Of a DNA stretch of 64,000 nucleotides, positions 33,501 to 45,588 are shown in pieces. A program made the position numbers and the translations under genes. The stretch is taken from NCBI GenBank assembly GCA_946894095.1, contig OX335645.2:20483001-20547000 (forward strand). The letters run 5' to 3'. Source of the DNA: Incurvaria masculella. Lineage: Eukaryota > Arthropoda > Insecta > Lepidoptera > Incurvariidae. How positions within the stretch are numbered: position 1 is the first letter of the stretch; each line of letters begins with the position of its first letter. The notes under the pieces are model-generated. The model was not told where the DNA came from. It did no database searches and saw nothing but the letters and a program-made list of their open reading frames with translations.

Positions 33501-36500
33501 TAATGAGGACGATGCTTGGAAAGATGAAATTTGTAATTAATTTTAATATCTCTGAATGCCTTGAACAGATTTTGTTGAAACATTCAGAATTAATGCCCAT
33601 TGCACTATCCATTACAAAAAAAAAACCTTCGTGTGCGAGTCGTACACGCACACGAAGGGTTCGGTACCATCGTGTAAGATTTAAGGGAATTACAACAATA
33701 TAGACGTTCTTTCCGTATCACCCCCGCCCCCATTTTATTAATTTTTCATTATTTGTTGTTGTAGCGGCAATAGAAATACACACTCTGTGAAAATTTCAAC
33801 TGTCTACCTACTCCGGTTCATTAGATACAGCCCTTTGACAGACGGAAGGACGGACAGCGGAGGCTTAGTAATAGGGTTCCTTTTGGACCCTTTGGGTACG
33901 GAACCCAAGAAAGGATCGGGGCTCGTTTACACCCTGCATAGTGAACCAACGTGGGATGACGGCGCCGAATCTGTCCGGGTGCTCCTGTATCATCTTGTTC
34001 TTGAGCGTGCGGCGGCCGACGCCGCGCGTGCCCACGAGCGCGAGCGTGCGCCGCAGGAAGGGTGGCGTGCGCGCCACCTCCTCGTACAGCACCAGCTCGG
34101 CGCCCTCCAGCGCGCTGCTCGAGCGCGACTCGTACACGAACTTCTTCTTCTTCTTCGACACCTGCAAACGGTGAGTGTAGAGTCAGGACATTGTCAACTG
34201 TGTAAGTACCTGTTCCCTTTCCCCCCTCCAGGCGCCAACGGCTGCGCAGAGACTGTATTGAATTCGGTTACTGTGCACTGCTGGCGCTTGGAAGGGCAAG
34301 GATTCACCAGGCCATTTACCTTAATTTGCAAGTTTTCTTTGCCACTGGGCATACTTGGCTAATACCACACCTACTGTCATGAAATGCACCACATGGAAAT
34401 CTTTTTGAACTGAAGAAAAAACAAGGACAGTTTTCATTGCAGCTTCGACCATTTCATCTTCATTCATTTGATGGTGTCGACCTGGGTGAGATTAACCCTA
34501 CCACCTGGAAGATGACCAAAAGTTTTACATGGAATCCAAAGCACGACAGACAAAGATCAACACACAACTTGCACGGGAAGAATTGTATCAGGTGAACTTG
34601 TATTGTTGTGTCGAAACCTACATTGCACATATATTTAATGAGTGATTGCGCCTGCGTGGCATTTTCTTTAAGTTAATATGAAATTTTAATATTCACAATG
34701 CGCTTAATGTCCTAGCATAGAAAAAGAGGGTGATTTGATTTTCGTGTGTGACTAACCCTGGCGCCGCATATGCTAATCTTGTGCACGAAGTCGGCCTCCG
34801 GGTGCACGTAGGCCTTGCGGCGCTCCTCCAGCTCGGGCGAGGGTACCAGCCCCACCAGCTCCGGGCGCTCCACGTGGCACGCCTGCCACCAGTTAGGGTC
34901 CTTGCGATCGGTCACCTGCAACCACATCACACAATGCTGTAGCAATTGTTCACGTTATGAAATGCATGCTTTAAAACAGAAATAGTATTATTTTTGATGT
35001 ACAAAGCAACAACCCACAACAGTATGCACAGGAAAATACAAATATGAAAATAATAACGGAAAACATTTTTTTTCATTGAATGTTACTTTGAAGCGAAATT
35101 CATGAGTAAAATAGGGTCTAGTCATGGGACGGCTAAAATTTATTTAAATATGTTTATTGCAAAAAAAAAATTGGGCAAAAGGTACAACTTAAGTATTTCT
35201 GTTAATTTTAGTAAACTTGATTGTAATAAGTGGGATTTACTGTAACATTCTTGTGCATGAAAAAGGCAGAATTGTAGCACCTACACGCAAAACATGACTC
35301 TCTATTTGTAAGCACTGTTTGTTTTAATGTCTAAATTGAGTGTGGTACACAGTAATTTTGCGGAATGTTAAGTTCCGAAGTGAAAATAGGCTGGCAAATT
35401 AGACCAAAACCACTCGAAGTGCAAAATGTCTCCACAATTGCAATCATTATTGGCAGGTAAGCAGTTCCAAGATGCATTGGGCCCAAAGTCCCATCAACAA
35501 ATCACACATCATCAGTAAAACTAGCTTAATACAATTTTGCGCACAATTAAGGTATTGTAAGGCTGTAATCACTATTTAGATACCAACAAATTTTCCCGCA
35601 TATGTACAATGTTTTTTTGTTTTACTGCATTGGAAGCCATCCAGCATCTGGAGCAGATCTTTGTTCGTTCCCTTCCAAGTATAATGGCCTCAATAAACTG
35701 ATTTTACGCTCAAGAAAATGTTTTCCTCTTTAAAATGCCATTACTCCAGTAATAAAAAAGGAATTTAATCTATGCTTAATAGAACTGCTCATGCCAATTG
35801 ATTTGAATAAAAGGGTTGATAATTAACTAATTGTCATATAATGACCACAATATGCCTACTAACGAGACAGCAAATTAAACAATGCGCTAAAGACGCAGTT
35901 AACTGACCTGTAGAATGTCCCCTTTCTTGAATTCGAGCCCAATTTCCTTGCATGGCAAAAGCGTGTCTCCGACTGGGTTATAGTCGAACAGAGCTCTCAT
36001 GTAGCACTGAAATTTAATGTTAATGGAAAATTATAGTGATACATACTAAATATTCAAAGGGTGCATTTTGAGACAGTATGATAGATATTTAGTAAAGTAA
36101 GGTCTGATTTTTTTATTTATTAGCAAATGCAAGCATATTAAATATTTCTGGATTAACAATGTAACTTCTTTTCCTAGACATTATATTCATCATAGATAAT
36201 TTTATGTATTTAATGGATACGACATTACCGTTATATCATTAATTTGAGTTTCAACGACATCTACATTTCATGTAGATGTCGTTGTATTACGCACTGGTTT
36301 AGAGCAGTGGACATGTAATCCAAAGGGCGCAGGTTCAAGTCCTGCTTCCGACGAATGTCACGACCAATACTTTTTCAGATTATTTTCAAAATCTGATTAC
36401 AATGCTTCAAATGTAGATGTCGCTGAAACTCAAATTAATTATATTCATCATGTTGAAATCGACAGAGTTTGCTACACAATCTAATGGGCTCTAGAGGTAT

Positions 36501-39500
36501 CAAACCCTACGACCTAGTAAGTAGTGAAGGAAGCCTACCGTTGTACTAGGGAATAACCCACATTATTAACGCGAATGCACATTTCAATCAGAGATGAGAA
36601 AGGAATTCAAGCTGGCAGTTTTCGATAAAAGAGATGTTGCATACCACTTTTCTTGACCATACCTTTTAAACGTAAATAAACTGGAATTAGAAACAATAAA
36701 GAAAACTATTTACACTACCTCTACGACTACGAGTACTATGTCTTCGCGTATTCAACATAATGTGCGTAGTCTCAACAAAGGTTAAAACCTGTAACATGGC
36801 CTACCATCCCGGTTCCCATAATGTACATATGTATACTCACACTTAATTTATTATTGAGCTGTGAGTTTTTATCCTTAACGTTGGGGCCGACTTTGAGCGT
36901 GATCCGGTCGGTGGATTTGGCGGCTGCCTCCTTGAGCTGGTCGGCCGAGTCGAGCGGCACACCGTCCACCTCTAGCAGAACGTCCCCGACGGAGAGCAGT
37001 GCCTGCTTCGCGGCCGCTCCGCCGGCCATGATGCGTGCCACCACGATTTGACCATGTTCATCTGTTGCCACCTGGCCAGTTCAAAATGTGCTATTTGAGT
37101 TAAACTGGTTGTTGTTGTATATAATTCAGCCTTTGGAACACATAAGGAACACTTGGAGTCTTCGAAATATATTCCATGGCAAAAGGCTAAATTTCAAGTT
37201 AAAAACCCATTAATACTAGGTATACACAGTTATAACCTAACACTTAATATTAACATATGCAGTATTTAAATCATGCTTTATGGTGGCCCAACCCGGCGGG
37301 ACTTACTCATTTGCGGGCACGGTACAAAACCGTGCTGTTGCGCTCTGGGACCTTCTCTGTTTCAAAGAATAAAACAGGCTCCGTGATGAGGAAGATGCAA
37401 CATGTCCATAAAAAAGACAATGTGCAAAATGTATGATATGGTAATATTTACGAAAATTTTAATTTCAAAACGACTTCTAGCTTAAAGTAAACCACGACCG
37501 CTGTAGTCAAAAATCAAACAAAAACCAAATTGATTATAAATCTTGATTAAATAAGCTATGTCTAATGACTAATCTTTTTAAGATGTTCTTACTTTATCAT
37601 TGCGTAATCCACCTCCAAATTTATTGTATAAAACGCGCGAAAACTTTGAACTTTCGGACCTTATAACTTAGAAACCAAACACAATTTTACAATGCCAACG
37701 GTCATCAGACATCTAGTAAGATCAAATAAAGCTATTTTGAGCAAAATTTGGGATCTTTGACAAGAAATCTGGGCGTGATCTTCTTTCCCCGTTTGTATGG
37801 GGAGTTGAGCGGGATGGCCCACCTTAATTAATATTTATAAATTAATAACTAAATAAGTTTATCAAAAGAGTAATAATTGTCCGAATAGATTAGAATGTGA
37901 ATGGGTTAAAATAGAATAGGTTAACATTATTAGATGAAGTCCTATGCCTCGATGGTCGATTAACGTGGGCCCTTAAGCATCAGAATATTACTCCCCATAC
38001 AAATGTAGTTCACTACTAATTTGAAACAGACTGTTTCTATTTACTGGATTTTAGGATTATGGATGGATATCTGTGGTAGCACATTAAAAAAGAAAAGTGT
38101 GAACGCAAAGAATAAAATATTCATACGCATTTCTCTTCTCTTTGGTTTAACACAGGTAAAGAATTTTGAAGAAACAAAAACATATATATGTAGTTGGTAC
38201 CAACATATCAAGTAAATTAGAACTGTGGTTTAAAAAAAAAAAGGAAACTACATTGGTATGGGGTGCATAATTTTCTGATGGTTATGGGTCTACTATAAGG
38301 TAATTTTAATTGGGTTCAGTTAGTGTATTCATATTTTTAAAAGTACACATTCACGATGAATTTCCTGACTAGAATTTTACAAAAGTAATATTACTGAAAT
38401 ACAATTTAACTAATTGTTAACTCAATTATTAAAATAATTAAGGTTGCAAAAGGTGGGAATGAATGCCATCAGGCATTCTCTAACGTTCAACCTTTAAGAC
38501 GTAGGAATCGTGTGGTGAGGTGGGCAAATTACTAAAAACCAATAAAAGAGAATATTTATTAAAATCCAACAAAAATAAGTTTGCGTCCATAGAATTCGGC
38601 TAACGATCCTATTGAATCAATCGATTGATTTTGATTTGGATTATATTTGGAATATAATTGTTTAACACTTCAAAACAGACTACAAAATCAAACTATAAAT
38701 CCTGGTCTGCTGCATAAACTCAGAACATACATTAATGGTTATTTTATTAAGTGGGGCACCTATTTCTGCCTACCATACTGAAGGCAGGACTAAAATAACT
38801 TTAAAAACGAGGTGCAATGACATTTGTAAACAAACACGGAAGAAGTTATTTTAAAACTGAAAAGAATCTTCCTGCATCAAAATATTTCAGGCTGAGCTTA
38901 TAGCTCACAAGATGAATGAATAGGATTTTGGGTTCTCACACTTTTAAATTGGCTTCCATCTGGTGCTCAATTCCACGAGTGAATTCAAAAATATCCGCCA
39001 TAACCCACTTTCAACACTTTTAATACATTTCAAGTTCACTTTTCGTGCATTTGATGTTTGCTTTCCATTTTTTTCTTTTAGTCCATGCAAGGTTCCATTG
39101 AAAAATACTACACACAGTGCTACACTGACATGCCTACCCATTATTAGCTAACTGAGCTGACATAATTACAATATTTATAATGTCATTTGAGAAGCCTCGT
39201 GATGCATATGAGAAATTGACCCAATTTTTTATCTGAGGATCAATTAAACACTAAACATGCATTTTATTTAAAACAATTGAAAGCGCCGATCAATGCATGG
39301 AGGTTTTTTTTTTATGTGACTGGCCATGGATGGCTAATACCACAAGTTCTATCATGGTATTAGCCCAACACACCACATGGGAACTAGGTGCCATGCCAGG
39401 ACCTTCCTTATATTGCACGGCTACATTGAACTGGATGGAAAACACGGACAATTTTCATTGCCGCTTCGACCATCGTTCATCCAATGCGATGGTACCAACC

Positions 39501-42500
39501 CGGGCGGGATAAACCCTACCACCTAGTAAGTAAGGAAGGGTACCTACAGCTTAACGTGGAATCCGAACCACGGCCAGCCTCTCTCAACGGTCGAATGGTC
39601 ACCCATCCAAGACCAGACCGGACCCAGCGTTGCTTAACTTCGGAGAGCGATCGCCGAAGTGTCGCGCCACTGGGCCACTGAGGTTGATAAAAAAAATAAA
39701 AATTGGATGCAAGTATATTCCTAAAAGAGCGCAAGTGCAATAGAGAAATAAATGTCATTAATAACTAACAGTAACATTCCAAAATGTTAGTGCATGTAGT
39801 GTAATAAGCCTATCAACTGAGGGTGCTAACGCAGACAGCACACACAATGTTTACTCATAACCGTAAGAACACTTGTTCATGTCACTGGAAGAACAGATGG
39901 AGGTAAAAATGGAAAGGAAGCATTGGAACGGCACATTATGAGCATAATGTGCCGAGGACAGGATTACCTAGATAGCTCTGTTAGCTTATAAGACATATTA
40001 TAATGAATAATAACAAAACAAAATTGAACTTTTGTACATTCACAAGTTTTAACTGAAATAGCACCTTTAATACTAGTAAGCGAGGACTTGGTACTTTATT
40101 TAATTGACGTGGGGTCAGTAACTTGGCATTCCGCCCACTAACAATGAGTCATGTGGTTATTGTCCATCCTTTGCTGCATGTCTTGCATTCAGAATGAATT
40201 AAAAATATAAATATATACTTAGTGAACAGTAGATTAACTTTATGAATTTTGTAAACGATAAATTAAAAGATTGCCAAAGTGGGTGCTGATTACGAAAACA
40301 GTTCTTTCTGACCTATCGGAGCATAGATCATGAGCTAGGTGAGGCGGATGGAGATTTGCATAGACTGTTTAAAAATATATATATATTACTTTATAAATAC
40401 TTTTTATTTTATATGTTTAGAAACGAATATTTTTACTATTCCCATGTCTCAAAATGTAGTGATCTAAATTTCTACAGATCGAATCTACATTTCTACTTGT
40501 CCCATGCAATTAAAATGCTACAATAAAAAACTGGTCAAGTGCGAGTGGGACTTGCACACGAATGTTAACGTACCATCAAAAAAATCACGTTTTTTGTATG
40601 GGGACCCCACACTTTAATTTTTATATATTTTTTTGTTATAGCGGCAAAATAAATATACAATCTGTGCAAAATTCAGCTGCCTACATATTACGGTTCATGA
40701 GATACAGCCCTGTGACAGACGGACAGACGGACAGACAGACAGACGGACGGACGGACGGACAGCGGATAGGGTATCGTTGGCACCCTTTGGGTACGGAACC
40801 CTAAAAAAATAAAAAAGTTTCAAACAAAGAATTATTTTTACGGGTACAATTTCAGTCAGTCACTGTTTACATGGCATGAATTGCCTGGTCTGATTATATT
40901 TGAGCGAGTTTCCACAGTGGGTTCAACAGTGAAACTGGTTGGGTTTTCATATATTTTTATGTTATTAGATACCGCAGGGAAATTATTCCTTTCACTCCAT
41001 GGCGGCAAGACGGAAATGTGTGTCAAATACACGACCGTACAATATGGGTTTATATGGAGCAGAGTACAAGATATGTATGTCCCTTATGTACATTATTAAA
41101 CAACTATAAAGGATGATAGTCAATAGTACCAACCGTCAACCCAAGGGGCTGATTTGGACTTTTCCGAAGACCGACGACCTTCACCGCCTCGACCGGCATG
41201 TTGCTGTTCCCCTCTCCCTCGGGTTCGTCAGTCTCCTTTGTGACAATGCAGGTCTCGTCCACGCCCGACCCACGCTCCAGCCACAGCGCGCCGATTTGGT
41301 CGTGCGCTTCTATTAGGGCCTGAAACATATTTCGCACTCCATTTTTAGTCTGCATGATCAGGTTCATTGTTATTTTATTGCCAAATGCCAATTTTATTGT
41401 TATAAGCACGAGCAGAAAAGACAACCACGAGCTATGTGTCACCAGAGTGGTGTAAAAAAATCTAGGTCAGTGTTTACTCAAACAGTTAGATGTCAATGCA
41501 CAAGTTTGAGTAGGTAATGTTTTCAAGTTTATTGAGTGAACGAAGGTGTTAACTCCCTCTCTAACAAGATATCCGACCATACCTTCAGGTGCGCCTTAGA
41601 TAGCAGTATGGCAAGCTCCGCCTGCTCGATGGTACGAATGTTGTTCCCTCGGTACTGGCTCAGGGAACGGATGATGGCCACGTTCGCCAGCGACACGGGC
41701 TTCACTAGGAGCTCCTGTTCAATCTCGGCACTCTGTAACCCATAGGGCTACCGTTAGCGAACTCACCTAAGTCAACTAACGACGTACGTAGCGTAGGCGT
41801 GGCACTCCCTCGATACGCGCTCACTCAGCTCAATGCACTTAGTGAATGAAAAACATATTCAAATTCGAATTTGGAATAATATGGATTGAAATGCAGTCTA
41901 ACTAGATTCAACAAAATTAGGGAAAGTGACCGATTTAGTAGAATTTCCAGTTTTTTTCACATTTCTTTCGATAAATGCTAAGATAGAAACGCCCCAACCC
42001 AAACAGAAAACAAAGAAATCGTCAACACGCAGTACAAATGCTATTTGAGTTTTATCTCTCTCGCACCTAGAACATTAGCTCAACACCATCTCGCTTGCAC
42101 ATTAACCTCGTGCGATTAGGCTCTACTATGGAACGCGATCCCCTATTTCTACGCGGTCAAAACTTATAAGCGCGCTCAAAACGGCTGCGTTCAGTAACGT
42201 TACTTTCTGGCTGTTTCCGAACTCTTTTGGTGAATACGAAAGAAGCGCAAAATACTTTAAAACTTGAATAACACTTAATCTATGATAACCTATGATGATA
42301 ACACACATGATGAAAACAGTTTTATTAACCAGTAGCATACTGTGAATAAGGTGCGGAATGGCAAAAAAAATCGTTTATGGCATGGCTGCCATGGGCATTT
42401 TTTTTTGCAACCTGACATGGATGGCTAATACCACACAATTACCGTTATGACATTAGTCCAATACACCATATTCCCAAAGGAATTAGGTGCCATGCCAGGA

Positions 42501-45500
42501 CCTTCTCTTTATGAGCACGGCTACATTGAAGTGAATGGTAAACAAGGACAATTTTTCATTGTCGCTTCGAACATTTTTTCATCTAATGCGATGGTAACCA
42601 ACCCGGGCGGGCTTAAACCATACCTCCTAGTAGCAGTAATAGATTCCGAACCATGGAGCAGCTTTCAAGGGGTGTATACGATTAATGTTAGCATTGCTTT
42701 TAAATAAAAATGGTCTTCAGCAATTTTTGCTCAAAATAATCGGGCACTCAATGACACTCACGGAATTTACCTACGGAACCCTAAAAAATACTGCTGAGGG
42801 AGTTTTGGGTTGGTTATCATTGCTGCAATTTAACCGGGCGGCATCCCATAAACAGTTTAGGTTGGGTTAGTTTTCCGGAAAATTCGTTTAACTCTAGGAT
42901 TAATGGAAATGAGTCTGATTATGTAGGACTATTCTTGGAATTTCGTGCTCAGGAAGAAAGAACCTCTCAGTCAAGAAAACAGCTTTTACAGCGGTTTTTC
43001 TCGATAGAACACCATACATAATGAAGATACCTTGCTCCGGAATCTCTCCGTTGAGAAAACCGTTTTGAGAACCGCTATAAAATGGTTATCTCGACTGAAA
43101 TATTCCTGATTCCTGAGTACGGAATTCCAAGAATAGGCCTACTCATGGCTGTTTTAGCCCCGGTTGCACAAAGAGACAGCCGAGTTAATCAATGTTCAAA
43201 CACGTCACTTTTAGTTATCTGCATAGAGTTCCTTTCATACTGTTAACACAAAGTGACGTGTTTGATCATACTTTGACGTTGATTTAGATTTTTTGTCCTT
43301 TCGTGCACTCGGCCCTTAGAGATACTTCACTCGACAAGACTGAGCTCCGGTTGCACGAAGAGACATCCGAGTTAATCAAAGTTCTAACACGTCTCTTTTA
43401 GTGATCCGCATAGAGTTCCTTCCATACTGTCCACACAAAGTGACGTGTTTGATGATACTTTGACGTTGATTTTGATTTTTTGTCCTTTCGTGCACTCGGC
43501 CCTGAGGCTGAGATAAATAGTCGTAACAGAAACTAAGGCTAACGAAAAGTAGTACTTTGTGACGTCATTTCGGCACATTTTGTATGGACGAAATCTCAAA
43601 TTAATGCAAAGTGACGTCACAAAGTACTACTTTTCGTTAGTATTAGTTTCTGTTACGACTATTTATCTCAGCCTTAGCGTCGCTCGTTGTCCTATTTCAA
43701 ATCTCACCTCATATTTTCGAATGAAGTCTGGACTTTCTAGAATTCCTTTCAAGAATATTTCTTCATGGTTGTTTAAATCTTCTTCTGGTTGCTTATCTTC
43801 TTTAACTGTAAAGAGAAGAAAACCATTATTTATACATATATACCCATCCATAAACATAATTTACAATACATTTATGTAAATTTAATGGTTGACGGATTCT
43901 CTTGTAGTTCCTTTAAAACTATATTGCTATTTATTATTTTCAAAATAATCAAATGAAAAAAAGTTGCAATTGCCAAGTAATCAGGACCATTCTAAGGCTG
44001 AGATAAATAGTCGTAACAGAAACTTAGGCTGAGATAAATAGTCGTAACCGAAACTAAGACTAACGAAAAGTAGTACTTTGTGACGTCACTTTGACACATT
44101 TTGTATGGACGAAATCTCAAAGTAATGCAAATTGACGTCACAAAGTACTACTTTTCGTTAGACTACTAACCAAAAGTAGTACTTTGTGACGTCACTTCGC
44201 ATTACTTTGCCATTTCGTCCATACAAAATGTGTCAAAGTGACGTCACAAAGTACTGCTTTGTGACGTCAATTTGCATTACTTTGAGATTGCGTCCATACA
44301 AAATGTGTCAAAGTGACGTCACAAAGTACTACTTTCCGTTAGTCTTAGTTTCTGTTACGTCTATTTATCTCAACCTTAGAGTACCACTTGAACTATAGTT
44401 GTTATGTTATGCAATGATGTAGGAATTTACGACACAACAGTAGAAAAAACCGGCCAAGTGCGAGTCGGACTCGCACACGAAGGGTTCCGTACCATCGTAA
44501 AAAAAAAAACAAAAAAACACGTTTTTTGTATGGACGGACGGACGGACGAACGGACGGAGAGCGGAGGCTTAGTAATAGGGTTCCGTTTTCACCCTTTGGG
44601 TACGGAACCCTAAAAAAGATTTATTTTTTGTGGAATTAATCATGTATATTTTGCATATAATTGCAATAACTATTTATCACACATGGTATATGTATACCAA
44701 TCATAACGTCACTTACCTGTTATCTAGAAAATAAATGGTTACTTATTATGTTTACGTAACAGTATTAAAATAACCTTTCAAAATCCTACCAAAGCTTTTA
44801 TGGATATATTTCCAGCTTTTATTCAAGGAGATGGTAATTTTGTGCCAAATTTTTCCTTATCTGTACTGCTATTGAGTTTGTTCTGCGTTGCACCTCAATC
44901 CATCCCCTGTCCAATGTTCCCTAATGCTCCCACCGACCGTCCGGAACTACAAACTCACCCCTTTTAATGCCACGTCCCCGAAGTGGATTGCAAATATGAC
45001 AGGAAGTCACCTTTATGCAAGAGTAGGTAAATGTGAGTAATACACTTAAAAGAATGAAGCTATCAATTTGCGTCAGTTAAAAATGTGAGATAAAGGTCGA
45101 TCCATGTTGCTGAGCAATCTTCAAGTTGAATTTATTTAAGTTATTGGAGTATTAGTACAGGGTGCTTTACATAAAAATATATATCAATATCAACAGCGAT
45201 TGTACATTTGATGTAGGTCCCTATTACTGCTAAATTAACAGATGTTCCAATATACGACCGAAATCTACCGAAAATTCAAAGTTGCGAGAAGTTACTTTTA
45301 ATATTTTACCACTGTCTTTCGAATTTAAGACAGAATGATTCTTAACCGCCGAATACGTTAAGTCAGTTTGGAGGTTAATTTTCCTTCGTGTATTCCGTCC
45401 TTTGCGGAGCCGAAACGTGACTGCGAAGCGTAACAGTAAATACCTTCGTCGGGCGGCTTCCCCCCGAGCTGAAGGTCCCGGAGCCCTCGCCAGTTGACGC

Positions 45501-45588
45501 TGTACCGGCCGCTCCTCCGCACCATCATCAGGCGTGCGGGCGTCTCGCGCGCCGCAACACTCACTGCGGAATGCGCCGCCGCATCCAC
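27522..45588 (-). CDS. vari: MAGUK scaffold, Varicose-like (MPP2/MPP6 class)
   Basis: Membrane-associated guanylate-kinase-like scaffold; Varicose organises septate junctions in insect epithelia and trachea. Twelve exons join in phase to 615 residues: 45444-45588, 43708-43805, 41583-41732, 41134-41319, 36841-37071, 35908-36006, 34757-34915, 33951-34161, 32875-33045, 31139-31284, 29182-29256 and 27522-27698. In order there are an L27-like region ([14 protein letters not shown] onward, residues 65-145), a PDZ domain with LGLT (175-262), an SH3 domain (ALFDYNP, NWWQA, 272-340), a basic hook ([11 protein letters not shown]), and a guanylate-kinase-like domain ending QWVPVSWIY. The P-loop reads GTRGVGRR and lacks the catalytic Lys, as expected of a binding-only MAGUK domain. 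I chose the ATG at 45588; MMV at 45528-45525 is an alternative start. The first intron is rich in foldback repeats. Confidence 0.93.
28085..28230 (-). repeat. SINE family 2 body fragment (reverse)
   Basis: Contains CCTTCCTTATATTCCACGGC, TACATTGAACTGGATGG and CACCCTACCACCTAGTAAG, matching the body of the 39304-39686 element. It lies in the last vari intron. Confidence 0.65.
29182..29256 (-). CDS. vari: vari exon 11, insect-type insert in the guanylate-kinase-like domain
   Basis: A 75-nt phase-0 exon encoding [20 protein letters not shown] then ASLYE. It replaces the short loop found at this point in vertebrate MPP2. I regard this Ser/Arg-rich insert as typical of the insect protein; that is from memory of the family, not a search. 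Confidence 0.85.
30600..30830 (+). repeat. Retroelement-like 3' end relic
   Basis: Contains CCAAAGTGGTGGGTTTTCTC and CTTTTCTTCACCATAAAGC, the latter shared in diverged form with about 13550-13570. The end, TACTGGGTTGATC...GACGTAACTTAGTGTAGTTTGACTA, recurs at 50007-50090. It is probably the 3' UTR of a LINE. Confidence 0.5.
30905..30985 (-). repeat. tRNA-like Pol III promoter remnant
   Basis: The reverse strand has a good box B (GGTTCGATACCC, complement of 30909-30921) and a loose box A-like stretch upstream. It does not fold into a convincing tRNA by eye and is more likely a SINE head than a tRNA gene. Confidence 0.35.
31894..32280. mobile_element. MITE with CACTTAAG ends in vari intron 9-10
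   Basis: The ends CACTTAAGGTCGGCCCATAAGC and GCTTACGGGCCGTTCTTAAGTG are inverted copies, and just inside both ends a TGTATGGG/CCCATACA pair continues the symmetry. A diverged relative lies at about 37955-38292. No coding capacity. Confidence 0.6.
32335..32525 (+). repeat. SINE family 2 body fragment
   Basis: Contains TTCGGATTCCACG, TAGGAGGTAGGGTTAATCC, GGCATGGCACTTAG and TGTGTTGGGCTAAT in the family order. No head is present. It lies between vari exons 9 and 10. Confidence 0.65.
33063..33210 (+). repeat. SINE-like element, family 1 (copy d, 5' truncated)
   Basis: Keeps ACACTCTGTGAAAATG, CTATTACGGTTCATGAGATA and AGGGTACCGTT. It starts only about 18 nt upstream (transcript sense) of the acceptor of vari exon 9. 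Confidence 0.6.
33615..33912 (+). repeat. SINE-like element, family 1 (copy e)
   Basis: A nearly complete copy. It ends with GGTACGGAACCC about 38 nt from the vari exon 8 boundary at 33951. The head is altered and forms a small palindrome (CTTCGTGTGCGAG...CACACGAAG). Confidence 0.7.
34340..34515 (-). repeat. SINE family 2 body fragment (reverse)
   Basis: TTGGCTAATACCACA, GACAGTTTTCATTG and ATTAACCCTACCACCTGG match the family body; an internal deletion is present. It lies between vari exons 7 and 8. Confidence 0.6.
36239..36439 (+). mobile_element. Short TIR element carrying a threonine-tRNA-like module
   Basis: A 201-bp unit bounded by 31-bp inverted repeats (starting ATTAATTTGAGTTTCAACGA, ending with its complement) with one mismatch. 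Inside, 36285-36352 resembles a tRNA: a decayed box A, an anticodon-loop-like CATGTAA (anticodon TGT, threonine) and a perfect box B GGTTCAAGTCC (36332-36342). The related copy at 17731-17865 keeps box A but lost box B. It is either a MITE that captured a tRNA or a tRNA-derived SINE that acquired inverted ends. Confidence 0.65.
37282..37823 (+). mobile_element. piggyBac-type MITE, copy 1
   Basis: A 542-bp element starting GGTGGCCCAACCCG and ending GGGATGGCCCACC, flanked by TTAA on the right and a mutated TTAT on the left. The second copy at 58247-58788 has exactly the same length and very high similarity. TTAA targets point to the piggyBac superfamily; no transposase is encoded. Confidence 0.8.
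39304..39686 (-). repeat. 5S rRNA-headed SINE, family 2a (full length, reverse)
   Basis: The reverse complement closely matches 9377-9754 from the 5S-derived head (GGTCACCCATCCAAG and CGTTGCTTAACTT on the plus strand) to the A-rich tail (low-coordinate end). It lies in the vari intron between exons 4 and 5. The high similarity of the two copies suggests fairly recent activity. Confidence 0.82.
40524..40809 (+). repeat. SINE-like element, family 1 (copy f)
   Basis: A copy with an expanded GACG/GACA microsatellite (about 40717-40762) and the usual GTACGGAACCCTAAAAA end. It lies in the same vari intron as the 5S-headed SINE. Confidence 0.75.
42410..42665 (-). repeat. SINE family 2 body fragment (reverse)
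   Basis: ATGGATGGCTAATACCACAC, AGGTGCCATGCCAGGACC, ATGCGATGGTAACCAACC and GATTCCGAACCATGG follow the family order, with a CCCAAAGGAATTAGG variant. A family 1 tail scrap (GGAACCCTAAAAAA) follows at 42775. It is in vari intron 2. Confidence 0.7.
43160..43503. mobile_element. Two tandem copies of a ~160-bp MITE
   Basis: The units 43160-43318 and 43347-43503 share GAGACA(G/T)CCGAGTTAATCA, GCATAGAGTTCCTT, ACAAAGTGACGTGTTTGAT and TTTCGTGCACTCGGCCCT. Each has weak inverted ends (GGTTGCAC / GTGCACTC). They lie next to the foldback element at 43505. Confidence 0.6.
43505..43676. mobile_element. Foldback element on the 3' side of vari exon 2
   Basis: A long near-perfect palindrome. The left arm, 43505-43568, starts AGGCTGAGATAAATAGTCGT; the right arm, 43611-43676, ends with its complement. 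The loop is about 42 nt. It starts 30 nt downstream (transcript sense) of the donor of the 98-nt exon at 43708-43805. Related copies lie on the other side of the exon at 43994-44378. Confidence 0.8.
43708..43805 (-). CDS. vari: vari exon 2, L27-like segment
   Basis: A 98-nt exon that completes a split Val codon and encodes [20 protein letters not shown] then [12 protein letters not shown]. It holds the first conserved block shared with MPP2/MPP6 ([10 protein letters not shown]). The acceptor follows CTTCTCTTTACAG and the donor is GAG|GTGAGA. It is hemmed in by foldback elements on both sides. Its length is not a multiple of three, so skipping it would shift the frame. Confidence 0.85.
43994..44378. 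mobile_element. Cluster of nested foldback elements on the 5' side of vari exon 2
   Basis: It begins AAGGCTGAGATAAATAGTCG, has a second partial copy of that end at 44027, and then several alternating copies of AGTAGTACTTTGTGACGTCA and its complement, ending CTATTTATCTCAACCTTA. It is a rearranged multimer of the 43505-43676 element. Confidence 0.75.
44444..44616 (+). repeat. SINE-like element, family 1 (copy g, internal deletion)
   Basis: Perfect head and tail blocks, but the middle is missing: the head joins a poly-A/T stretch and then the GACG microsatellite directly. In vari intron 1. Confidence 0.75.

Noticed and set aside
33787..34362. 191-codon plus-strand open frame
   Set aside because: It is a read-through of a family 1 SINE and the antisense of vari exon 8.
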